Origin: Methylobacterium sp. WL119
GTDB taxonomy: Bacteria; Pseudomonadota; Alphaproteobacteria; Rhizobiales; Beijerinckiaceae
Length of the DNA stretch: 64,000 nucleotides
NCBI RefSeq assembly: GCF_008039875.1
Contig: NZ_VRUU01000009.1
Location: 1-64,000, forward strand
Direction: 5' to 3'
The translations under genes were made by a program, and so were the position numbers. Numbering within the stretch: position 1 is the first letter of the stretch; each line of letters starts with the position of its first letter. This document shows, piece by piece, positions 51,574-59,557 of the stretch. The notes beneath the pieces were generated by a model. That model was given only the letters and a program-made list of their open reading frames with translations, was not told where the DNA came from and did no database searches.

Positions 51574-54270
51574 ATGCGGGATCTGGAGCCGACGCTGTTC
51601 GGCTATATCTGGCGACATTCGAAGCGCGACCAGTTCGCGATCTGCGCCGTCGTGCTCGCATCGCTGCCGTTCTACTTCGCCTCGCTCGACCTGCCCAAGC
51701 GCATCGTCAACGACGCCATCTCCGGCAAGGCGTTCAAGGGCGGGCGCGAGACCGTCGACTTCCTCGATCTCATCATCCACTGGCCCGGCTGGCTCGGCGG
51801 CGAGCAGGAGGTGCTGTTCTCGGGCTTCGAGGTCGACCGCACCGGGCTGCTGTTCGGGCTCTCCGGGCTGTTCCTGACCCTCGTGCTGATCAACGGCGCG
51901 TTCAAGTTCTGGATCAACCTCAGCAAGGGCGTGCTCGGCGAGCGCATGCTGCGGCGCCTGCGCTTCGAGCTGTTCTCGCTGATGCTCCGCTTTACCCCGG
52001 ACACGACGCGCGAGGTGAAGTCGTCGGAGACGGCGACCATCATCCGCGACGAGGTCGAGCCGATCGGCGCCTTCATCGGCGACGCGATCGTGGTGCCGTG
52101 CTTCCTCGGCACGCAGGCGGCGACCGCGCTGATCTTCATCCTGATGCAGAACCTGTGGCTCGGGCTCGTCGCCGGCTCGATCGTCCTCGTGCAGATCGTT
52201 GTGATCCCGCGCCTGCGCCGCGAGATCATCCGCTTGAGCCGGAAGCGCCAGATCGCGTCGCGGAGCTTCGCCGGCCGGGTTGGCGAGGTGCTGGACGGGC
52301 TCGAGGCGGTCACCGTCAACGACACCGGGCGTTGGGAGCGTGCCGAGATCGGCGGCCGGCTGTTCAGCCTCTACGACCTGCGCCTGCGGATCTACCGGCG
52401 CAAGTTCCTGGTGAAGTACCTGAACAACCTGCTCGCGCAGGTGACGCCCTTCCTCTTCTACGCGATCGGCGGCCTGTTCGCGCTGCGCGGAGAGCTCGAC
52501 ATCGGCCAGCTCGTGGCCGTGCTGGCCGCCTATCGCGATCTGCCGCCGCCGCTCAAGGAGCTGATCGACTGGGACCAGCAGCGCCTCGACGTCGAGGTGA
52601 AGTACGAGACCGTCGCCGCCCACTTCGCGCCGCACCGGCTGCGGCCGTCCGAGCCGGAGGGCCAGGGCCTGGTACGGCCCCTCGGCGGCCCGCTCGAGCT
52701 GGACGGCGTCAGCCTCAAGGATCCCCTCGGCGGCCCGGCGCTCGAGCTCGGGGCCGTCAGCCTGCCGATGCCGGTGCAGGCCGCGATCCTCGCCCCCGCG
52801 GGCGGCCTCGGCCACGTGGTCGCGCGGCTCGTCGCCGGGCTGCAGGCGCCGCAGGGCGGAACGGTGCGGATCGGCGGCGCGGACGTCGCCACGCTGCCGC
52901 AGGCCCGCCGGGCCCGCGCGCTCGCCTATGCCGGGCCGGAGCCGGTTCTGTTTCCCGGCACGATCCGCGACAATCTCGCCTACGGCCTGCGCCGGCGCCC
53001 GGTGATCCGCGACGACGCCGGCAGCCCGGAGCGTGCGCGGCGCCGGCGCGCGGAGGCGCGGCGGACCGGAAACCCGATCGAGGATGCGAGCGATCCCTGG
53101 ATCGACTACGCCGCCCTGGGCCTGGCGGACGCCGCCGCCCTCGACGCGCGGATGCTCGACCTGCTGCAGCGCCTCGGGATGGGCGACGACCTCTACCGCT
53201 TCGGCCTCAGCGCCTACAGCTTGGTGCACCACGAGTCCGAGCCCGGGCGTCGGGTCGTCGCCGCGCGCCGGCACCTGCAGCAGCACTTCGCGGCCGCGGG
53301 CATGGCCGACCTCGTGATCCCGTTCGATCCGCGCCGCTACAACGAGCAGGCGACGATCGCGGAGAACCTCCTGTTCGGCGTGCCGACCGTTCCGGAACTG
53401 ACCGGGCGCAACCTCGCGTCCGAACCGCGCTTCCGCGCTGCCCTCGACAAGCTGTTCCTGCTCGACGACCTCGCCCGGATGGGCGTGGCGATCGCCCGGA
53501 ACCTGGTCGACATCTTCCGCGACGTGCCACCGGGCCATCCGCTGTTCCGCAGGTTTTCGCTGATCGCGCCGGACGAGCTGCCGGTCTTCGAGCAGCGGCT
53601 CTCGGCCCTCGGTGCCGACGAGGCGCCGCCGGCGGCCGACAACGAGGCGTTCCTCGCCCTCGCCCTGGCCTACGTCGAGCCGCGCCAACGGCTCGGCCTC
53701 CTCGATGCGCCTTATCGGGCGCGGCTGGTGGCGGCGCGCTACACGGTCCGCGAGGCGCTTCGACGGGAGGACGGCACCGAGGACGTCGAGCCCTACGATC
53801 CCGAGCGGATCAACCGGCACAGCTCGATCCTCGATGCGCTGCTCTTCGGCCGGATCAACACCGCGCGGATGCACGGCGAAGCCGAGATCCAACGCCAGGT
53901 CCGCCTCGTCGTGCAGGAGTTCGACCTGGAACGCCGCATCCGCCTGCGCGGGCTGGATTTCCCCGTCGGCAACCGCGGCCGCCTGCTCACCCCGCGCCAG
54001 CAGGCGCTCGTCGACCTCGCCCGCGCGATCCTGCGGCGGCCGGAGATCCTGGTGGTCGACGGAACGATCCCGCATCTCGACGGCGGCGCATCGGCCCTGA
54101 TCGCGGCCGTCACCAGCGGCGGGCCGCAGATCAGCCTCGTCGCGGTCGCGGCGACGGAAGCCGAGGCGGCGCCGTTCCCGGTTCGTCTGCGCTTCGACAC
54201 GACCGGTTCGGTCCGCGTCGAGACCGCGCCGGAGCCGGAGGTCTCGGTGCCGACCGCGCGTTCGGCCTGA
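51574..54270 (+). CDS. ABC-exporter-like protein with degenerate, extended nucleotide-binding region
   Basis: 898 residues. The N-terminal exporter-type membrane domain (about 20-320) has the usual segments and the cytoplasmic stretch RSFAGRVGEVLDGLEAVTVN. The C-terminal region looks like an ATP-binding cassette but lacks key residues. The Walker A position reads APAGGLGHVV with no lysine (408-417), the signature LLTPRQQALVDLA has no SGG, and Walker B EILVVDG lacks the catalytic glutamate (824-830). The segment after the Q-loop occurs three times: PGTIRDNLAYG (461), QATIAENLLFG (592) and SSILDALLFG (750). It is divergent from the glycosyltransferase operon. It is probably not an ATP-driven pump on its own. 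Confidence 0.85.
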   Translation: MRDLEPTLFGYIWRHSKRDQFAICAVVLASLPFYFASLDLPKRIVNDAISGKAFKGGRETVDFLDLIIHWPGWLGGEQEVLFSGFEVDRTGLLFGLSGLFLTLVLINGAFKFWINLSKGVLGERMLRRLRFELFSLMLRFTPDTTREVKSSETATIIRDEVEPIGAFIGDAIVVPCFLGTQAATALIFILMQNLWLGLVAGSIVLVQIVVIPRLRREIIRLSRKRQIASRSFAGRVGEVLDGLEAVTVNDTGRWERAEIGGRLFSLYDLRLRIYRRKFLVKYLNNLLAQVTPFLFYAIGGLFALRGELDIGQLVAVLAAYRDLPPPLKELIDWDQQRLDVEVKYETVAAHFAPHRLRPSEPEGQGLVRPLGGPLELDGVSLKDPLGGPALELGAVSLPMPVQAAILAPAGGLGHVVARLVAGLQAPQGGTVRIGGADVATLPQARRARALAYAGPEPVLFPGTIRDNLAYGLRRRPVIRDDAGSPERARRRRAEARRTGNPIEDASDPWIDYAALGLADAAALDARMLDLLQRLGMGDDLYRFGLSAYSLVHHESEPGRRVVAARRHLQQHFAAAGMADLVIPFDPRRYNEQATIAENLLFGVPTVPELTGRNLASEPRFRAALDKLFLLDDLARMGVAIARNLVDIFRDVPPGHPLFRRFSLIAPDELPVFEQRLSALGADEAPPAADNEAFLALALAYVEPRQRLGLLDAPYRARLVAARYTVREALRREDGTEDVEPYDPERINRHSSILDALLFGRINTARMHGEAEIQRQVRLVVQEFDLERRIRLRGLDFPVGNRGRLLTPRQQALVDLARAILRRPEILVVDGTIPHLDGGASALIAAVTSGGPQISLVAVAATEAEAAPFPVRLRFDTTGSVRVETAPEPEVSVPTARSA

Positions 54271-54369
54271 GGCGGCGCGTGAAACGCCGGCTTTCTGCCT
54301 GGAATTTCCGTGTTGGAAACCGATTCTGCACTGTCGTCTCGACAAAATGCCGAAGAAGCGTCATGGAAT

Positions 54370-55014
54370 ATGGTACGCGTCCGCGCGTTCCTGTCCAAAT
54401 CCAAGAGAATCATACGCCGCATGTTGCGCAGCCGTGTGCGACGGTCCTTTACCGTCGAGGTCAAGTCGAAGAACCGCCACTCTCTGTCCTGGCCGGATGA
54501 TCCTACCCCGGCGCCCCTGAACTGGGCCGCGCTCGATCCGGCGCCCGAGACGCCGTCGCCGTTCGATACGGTCTGGCCCGACCAGGCCGCCGCCCCCGCG
54601 CCGCCGGTGCCGGCGGAGAAGCCTCGGCGAATCCTGCAGAGCCTGATCCTGGCGGAGCCCGAGCCCGAGGTGGCCGAACCCGTGATCGAGCGCGAGCTTC
54701 GGCTTCCGCGCGTGAAGCGGGTGAAGCCTCCGCAGATGCGGTCCGAAAGCCCGCGCGCCGAAGCCGGCCGTTCGGATCAGGCACGATCCGAAATGGTGCG
54801 CCCCGATGCGATCTGGTCGTTCGCCGACATCGCGGACGCGTCCTCGGAGCCCGCTGTCGCTGCCCCGGCGATCCCGGCTCCGCCGGTGACCGCCGTCGCT
54901 CCGGTCGCCGCAGCGCCTGCCGTGATGCGCAGGCCGACGAAGTCGCGATCGACCGAACCCGCCCTCGCGCCGGGCCAGCGCTGGAAGCGGCGCCTGCCGC
55001 GCTCCTGCCGCTAG
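54370..55014 (+). CDS. Hypothetical basic/proline-rich protein
   Basis: Not recognised. The 214 residues begin with a very basic segment (KSKRIIRRMLRSRVRRSF), continue with a Pro/Ala/Glu-rich, probably disordered region, and end in LAPGQRWKRRLPRSCR, which looks like a compact conserved terminal motif. There is no signal peptide or membrane segment. A GTG at 54310 could start a version 20 residues longer. It follows the pseudo-ABC gene by 99 nt on the same strand and might belong to that transcript. Confidence 0.55.
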   Translation: MVRVRAFLSKSKRIIRRMLRSRVRRSFTVEVKSKNRHSLSWPDDPTPAPLNWAALDPAPETPSPFDTVWPDQAAAPAPPVPAEKPRRILQSLILAEPEPEVAEPVIERELRLPRVKRVKPPQMRSESPRAEAGRSDQARSEMVRPDAIWSFADIADASSEPAVAAPAIPAPPVTAVAPVAAAPAVMRRPTKSRSTEPALAPGQRWKRRLPRSCR

Positions 55015-55117
55015 CCGACGTTTGTGCGAGCCCGGCGCCGGCTCGCTCCCTGCGACGGCACCCGTCGCACGAACGTCCTGTGATCCGGGGATCCTGGGCG
55101 CGGCCAGGCGCGGGGCG

Positions 55118-55375
55118 TCAGGCCGCCCGGCGCACGGCGTAGCGATAGCGGCGCCCCTCTGCGTCGAGCAGCTCGCTGTCGGAGGTCTCGCGCCAGACCA
55201 CGTCGTCCTCGGGCCGCGCCGCATCGGTCAGCTCGGTGCCGCGCACGATGCTGAGCGCGATGCCGAAACCGTAATTGGTCGCCGTCGCCTCGGTGATGGC
55301 CGAGCCGATGTCGGCCTCGTCCGGCAGGCAGGCGAACAGGACGCCGTCGGCGATGGCGAGCGTGTAGGTTCCCAT
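55118..55375 (-). CDS. Hypothetical small protein
   Basis: Not recognised. The 85 residues are acidic, with an N-terminal beta-type start (GTYTLAIADGVLFACLPDEA) and a C-terminal EGRRYRYAVRRAA. No signal peptide or membrane segment is seen. Coding is supported by good codon-position GC bias and a clean ATG. It is convergent with the basic/proline-rich gene and divergent from the FAD oxidase gene. Confidence 0.5.
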   Translation of the reverse strand: MGTYTLAIADGVLFACLPDEADIGSAITEATATNYGFGIALSIVRGTELTDAARPEDDVVWRETSDSELLDAEGRRYRYAVRRAA

Positions 55376-55599
55376 GGCGCGCTCCGCGGTTTTCGAAGCG
55401 CCGGACCGTATGAGCTGTTTCCGGCCGTGGAAGGGCGAGGGGTGGGATGCTGCAATGCGGCGGGCGGCGGTTGCCCGCGGGAGCCGCATCGATCCCCCGA
55501 ACGCAGGTGCGGAATGTCACGCCGCCGGCTTGGGCCGCGCACGCGATCGTGTAGACCGTCGTCGCCCGACCCCATGATCGCCGAACGCCGCGCACGCCC

Positions 55600-56985
55600 A
55601 TGACGGACCCGCTTCTCGACCGGCTCACCGACATCCTCGGACCCGACGGCCTCGTCGTCGGCGACGAGCTCGAGAGCCGACCCGCGAGCTGGACCCGTGC
55701 CGACGAGCCTTGCGCCGCGGCCGCGCTCGTCCGCCCCCGCAGCACCGAGCACGTTTCGGCGGTGCTCGCCGCCTGCCACGCGGCGGGGCGCGCCGTCGTC
55801 CCGCGCGGCGGCGCCACCGGCCTCGTCGACGGCATCCTCTGCGCGCCCGGCGACATCGCCCTGTCGTTCGAGCGCATGACCGGGATCGAGGCGCTCGATC
55901 CCTTGGCGATGACGATGGTGGTCCGCACCGGCACCACGCTCGAGGCGGTGCAGGCGGCGGCGGAAGCCGCGGACCTGTTCTTCCCCCTCGATCTCGGAGC
56001 CCGCGGCTCGGCGACGATCGGCGGCACGATCAGCACCAATGCCGGCGGCCTGCGGGTGCTGCGCTACGGGATGATGCGCGAGATGGTGCTCGGCCTCGAA
56101 GCGGTGCTCGCCGACGGCACGATCGTCTCGTCGATGCGGCCGCTGATCAAGAACAACACCGGGCTCGACTTGAAGCAGCTCTTCGTCGGCACGGAGGGGA
56201 CGCTCGGCGTCGTCACCCGCGCGGTGCTGCGCCTGCGTCCGGCGCCGGCCGGCTACGCCACCGCGCTCGTCGCCTGCGCCGACGTGAACGCCGCCGCCGC
56301 CATCCTCGCCCGCGCGCAGCGGGCGTTCCAGGGCCGGGTGTCGTCCTTCGAGGGCATGTGGCCCGACTTCTACCGGACGATGACCGCGCCCGGCCGCTTC
56401 ACCCCGCCGCTCCCCCGGGAGCACCCGTACTACGCGCTGATCGAGGTCGAGTGCGTGCCCGAGGAGGAACCGCGCTTCTTGAGCCTGCTCGAGACCCTGA
56501 TGACCGAGGCGGTCGTGCACGATGCCGTGGTCTCGGCGTCCGAGGAGCAGCGCCGCGCGCTGTGGCGCATCCGCGACCGCGTCGAGATCCTGGTCGAGGC
56601 CGGGCTCGGCCGCCCGTTCGACGTCAGCGTGCCGCTCTCGGCCATGGCCGGCTACGTCGCCGAGGCGCGCGCGCGGATCGCCGCGATCCACCCGGACGCG
56701 GCCAGCGTCGCCTACGGGCATGTCGGCGACAACAACATCCACTGGAACACCGCGCGCCTGCCGGACCCCGCCCTCGAAGCAGAGGTCGAGGCGGCGATCT
56801 ACGAGCCGCTCGCCGCGCTTCAAGGCTCGGTCTCGGCCGAGCACGGCATCGGGCTGGAGAAGCGCGGCAAGCTCGGGCTCTCGCGCTCGACCGCCGAGAT
56901 CGCGACGATGCGGGCGGTCAAGCGCGCGCTCGACCCGAGGAACATCCTCAATCCCGGCAAGATTCTCGCGAACCCCGCCGGGTGA
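55600..56985 (+). CDS. FAD-linked oxidase (D-lactate/D-2-hydroxyacid dehydrogenase type)
   Basis: A VAO-type flavoprotein of 461 residues. The FAD-binding loop is VVPRGGATGLVDG, with GGTISTNAGGLRVLRYGMMR and LFVGTEGTLGVVTRAVL. The C-terminal domain has the metal/substrate histidines of AYGHVGDNNIHWN and SAEHGIGLEKRGKL. It is close in layout to D-lactate and D-2-hydroxyglutarate dehydrogenases and is a distant relative of the GlcD-like protein at 35.8 kb. The ATG at 55600 is the natural start. It converges on the BKACE gene with only 6 nt between stops. Confidence 0.88.
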   Translation: MTDPLLDRLTDILGPDGLVVGDELESRPASWTRADEPCAAAALVRPRSTEHVSAVLAACHAAGRAVVPRGGATGLVDGILCAPGDIALSFERMTGIEALDPLAMTMVVRTGTTLEAVQAAAEAADLFFPLDLGARGSATIGGTISTNAGGLRVLRYGMMREMVLGLEAVLADGTIVSSMRPLIKNNTGLDLKQLFVGTEGTLGVVTRAVLRLRPAPAGYATALVACADVNAAAAILARAQRAFQGRVSSFEGMWPDFYRTMTAPGRFTPPLPREHPYYALIEVECVPEEEPRFLSLLETLMTEAVVHDAVVSASEEQRRALWRIRDRVEILVEAGLGRPFDVSVPLSAMAGYVAEARARIAAIHPDAASVAYGHVGDNNIHWNTARLPDPALEAEVEAAIYEPLAALQGSVSAEHGIGLEKRGKLGLSRSTAEIATMRAVKRALDPRNILNPGKILANPAG

Positions 56986-56991
56986 CGGGCC

Positions 56992-57921
56992 TCAGAACCC
57001 GACGCGGTCGCCGCCCTTCAGCGACAGCATCTCGCGGGCATCGTCCGGCGTCGCAACCTCGAGCCCCAGCCCTTCGATGATCCGGCGGACCTGGGCGACC
57101 TGCTCGGCGTTCGACTGCGCGAGCCGGCCCGGTCCTGCCCAGAGGCTGTCCTCGAGCCCGACGCGGACGTTGCCGCCCATCGCCGCCGCCATCGCCGCGA
57201 TGTTCATCTGATTGCGCCCGGCGCCCAGCACCGACCAGTGGTACTGGTCACCGAACAGCCGATCGGCGGTACGCTTCATGTGCATCACGTCGTCCGGGTG
57301 CGAGCCGATGCCGCCCTGCAACCCGAACACGGTCTGGATGAACAGCGGCGCCTTCACCAGGCCGCGGTCGAAGAAGTATTTGAGATTGTAGAGGTGGGCG
57401 GTGTCGTAGCACTCGAACTCGAATCGTGTGTCGTTGCCGGCGCAGGTGGTGAGGATGTGCTCGATCTGCCCGAACGAGTTGCGGAAGATGATGTCCTTGT
57501 TGGCCAGATACGTTCGCTCCCATTCGTGCTGGAGATCCTTGAAGCGGTCGAGCATCCCGAACAGGCCGAAGTTCATCGAGCCGAGGTTGAGCGAGGCGAC
57601 CTCCGGCTTGAAGGTCGCGGCCGGGCGCACGCGCTCCTCGATGGTCATCGTCGGCGCGCCGCCGGTGGTGATGTTCACCACGCAGCTCGAGCGCTGCTTG
57701 ATGACGGGCAGGAACTTGGCGAAGGCCTCCGGCGTCTGGTCGGGCTCGCCGGTTTGCGGGTTGCGGGCGTGCAGGTGGACGATGGCCGCGCCTGCCTCCG
57801 CCGCGCCGATTGCGGCGTCGGCGATCTCCTCCGGCGTCACCGGCAGGTAGGGCGACATGCTCGGCGTATGGATCGCGCCGGTGACGGCGCAGGTGATGAT
57901 GACTTTTCGCGCGCGCGCCAT
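56992..57921 (-). CDS. Beta-keto acid cleavage enzyme (BKACE, DUF849)
   Basis: A Zn-dependent enzyme that condenses a beta-keto acid with acetyl-CoA to give an acetoacetate-type product and a new CoA thioester, 309 residues. It starts with KVIITCAVTGAIHTPSMSPY. Metal histidines lie in AAIVHLHARNPQTGEP, the glycine loop is NITTGGAPTM, and the C-terminal VLGAGRNQMNIAAMAAAMGG with RVGLEDSLW is diagnostic. The substrate (3-keto-5-aminohexanoate, dehydrocarnitine or another beta-keto acid) cannot be decided here. No carnitine or lysine-fermentation genes are adjacent. Confidence 0.9.
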   Translation of the reverse strand: MARARKVIITCAVTGAIHTPSMSPYLPVTPEEIADAAIGAAEAGAAIVHLHARNPQTGEPDQTPEAFAKFLPVIKQRSSCVVNITTGGAPTMTIEERVRPAATFKPEVASLNLGSMNFGLFGMLDRFKDLQHEWERTYLANKDIIFRNSFGQIEHILTTCAGNDTRFEFECYDTAHLYNLKYFFDRGLVKAPLFIQTVFGLQGGIGSHPDDVMHMKRTADRLFGDQYHWSVLGAGRNQMNIAAMAAAMGGNVRVGLEDSLWAGPGRLAQSNAEQVAQVRRIIEGLGLEVATPDDAREMLSLKGGDRVGF

Positions 57922-58000
57922 GGCAGCGTCCGTCCCTGTCTGTTCGCGAACCGCTCCGGGCCCTTCGCTGCGATGGTAGCGCTGCCGCCCCGTGCGGGCC

Positions 58001-58042
58001 AAGCCTCGCTGAGCAAGCCTCGCTGAGCAAGCCTCGCCGAGC
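58001..58042. repeat. Three tandem copies of a 14-nt unit
   Basis: Unit AAGCCTCGCTGAGC at 58001, 58015 and 58029; the third copy has one change (T to C). It lies in the 144-nt gap upstream of the BKACE gene and after the PepSY stop, in probable leader sequence. Confidence 0.85.
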
Positions 58043-58065
58043 CGAGCGAGGGGATCGGCCCGCAC

Positions 58066-59556
58066 TCAAGCCGGGCGCGATCCGGCCGCCGGCCGTCTCA
58101 GCCGGCGCCAGCCCATCGCCACGCCCGAGCCCGCGATCACCGATCCGGCCGCGAGCAGCAGCAGCATGACCCCGTCCCAGGCGGGCCGGTGGCGCAGGAG
58201 GATGCCGAGATCGAGGGTGTGCAGCAGGTCGAAGCCCCAGCGCTCGACGCGGCCCGACCGGTCGAGCCGGTTCAGGATCTCGCCGGTCTCGAGATCGATG
58301 TGGAACCACGTCGCCGCCGGGTCGTCGAACACCACCCGGAGCACCGGCAGGCGCCGGGCGCGGTGGTGCGACGTCCAGTAGAAGTCCTCGTGCTCGAGCC
58401 GAGAGGTCGTCATCGATCGAGCCTCCGGGACCAGGCGGCGCGCGGCGGCGTCCAGCCGGTCGGGCGCGACCGGCGCCGTTCCGCAGCAGGCGATCTCCCG
58501 TCCGTCGCGGCAGGCGATCACCGCGAGCGGCGCACCGCCGAGCCAGGTGAACCGCACCTCCGCCGCATCCGTGCAGGCGCGCTGGCGGATCGCGGCGCGG
58601 TCGAGCCCGGTGCGGGCGCCGGGTGCGTCGGCGTAGCGTTCGAGAATCGCCTGCGACGGGCTGAAGGAGGAGAACCAGCGGTTCGGGTTCATCGAGAGCC
58701 AGCCGCTGACGATGAAGCTCAACAGCGCGAGCCCGCCGATCAGGCCGCCGAGATGATGCCAGCGCGCGAGGCCGCGATAGGGCGTCACCGCGCCGGAGCG
58801 ATAGCGTCGGGCGATCCGGATCCGCAGGAGTCCGAGCACGAACCCGGTGACGGCCCCGACCATCGCGATCCCCGAGACCCACACGATCACCGTGCGCCAC
58901 AGCGCGGCCTGCGCCCGCAGCGGCGTGACGTAGAGCCAGTGCGGGACGGCGCCGAACCAGTTCCAGAACCGCTCGTGCGCCGTGGTGTCGAGCACCACGG
59001 CACCGGTCGGCTGCGAGACGTAGAGCTCGGTGCCGTCCGCATCGCCGAGCGCGATGCGGTGGAGCGGGCGCACCGCATCGTAGCGCTGGTGCACCGTCCA
59101 CAGGTCGTAGGCGAGCGTGTCGCGGTAGGCCGGGCGCAGGCTGCGCGGATCGTGGCCGGCGATGGCGAGGGCCTCGTCCGGTGACGCGGGGCCGATCGCC
59201 CGGCCGTCGACCGCGGAGACGGCGCGGCGGGACCCGTCCCAACGCGCGACCCGGTAGACCGGCTCGGCCCCCCGCATCGACAGGCTCAGCGCCCGGGGAA
59301 AGCCGGGCTCGTCGGCCAATGCCGCGTCCGGCGAGACCCGCACCGCGTCCCAGGCGATCGCGGGCAGCCCGGCCCGGCGCTCGGGCTCGGTCAGCGACGG
59401 GTAGGCGACGTACATCATCACCACGCCGCTCACGAACCACGTCGTGAAGAACAGCCCCGTGACGATGCCGAGCCAGCGATGGCCGAGATGCAGCCACCGC
59501 TTCCCCGTCTTGCCAAGCTTAGCGAGCTTGGCGAGCATGCGCGCCGTGGAGGCCAT
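58066..59556 (-). CDS. PepSY-associated transmembrane protein
   Basis: An inner-membrane protein of 496 residues with the PepSY_TM layout. The first membrane segment is HRWLGIVTGLFFTTWFVSGV, others lie near residues 220-245, 275-295 and 460-480, and periplasmic PepSY-like regions sit between. Conserved His in LHLGHRWLG, ARWHHLGGLIGG and LLHTLDLG could bind heme. Members encoded next to TonB-dependent receptors are thought to reduce iron from ferric siderophores. The start lies 1 nt after the receptor stop, so the two form one unit. Confidence 0.88.
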   Translation of the reverse strand: MASTARMLAKLAKLGKTGKRWLHLGHRWLGIVTGLFFTTWFVSGVVMMYVAYPSLTEPERRAGLPAIAWDAVRVSPDAALADEPGFPRALSLSMRGAEPVYRVARWDGSRRAVSAVDGRAIGPASPDEALAIAGHDPRSLRPAYRDTLAYDLWTVHQRYDAVRPLHRIALGDADGTELYVSQPTGAVVLDTTAHERFWNWFGAVPHWLYVTPLRAQAALWRTVIVWVSGIAMVGAVTGFVLGLLRIRIARRYRSGAVTPYRGLARWHHLGGLIGGLALLSFIVSGWLSMNPNRWFSSFSPSQAILERYADAPGARTGLDRAAIRQRACTDAAEVRFTWLGGAPLAVIACRDGREIACCGTAPVAPDRLDAAARRLVPEARSMTTSRLEHEDFYWTSHHRARRLPVLRVVFDDPAATWFHIDLETGEILNRLDRSGRVERWGFDLLHTLDLGILLRHRPAWDGVMLLLLAAGSVIAGSGVAMGWRRLRRPAAGSRPA

Positions 59557-59557
59557 C

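Noticed and set aside
51295-54345. The continuation of the first glycosyltransferase frame upstream, antisense to the pseudo-ABC gene
   Set aside because: The conserved transferase N-terminus begins at 51294. The upstream part is a shadow of the opposite-strand gene.
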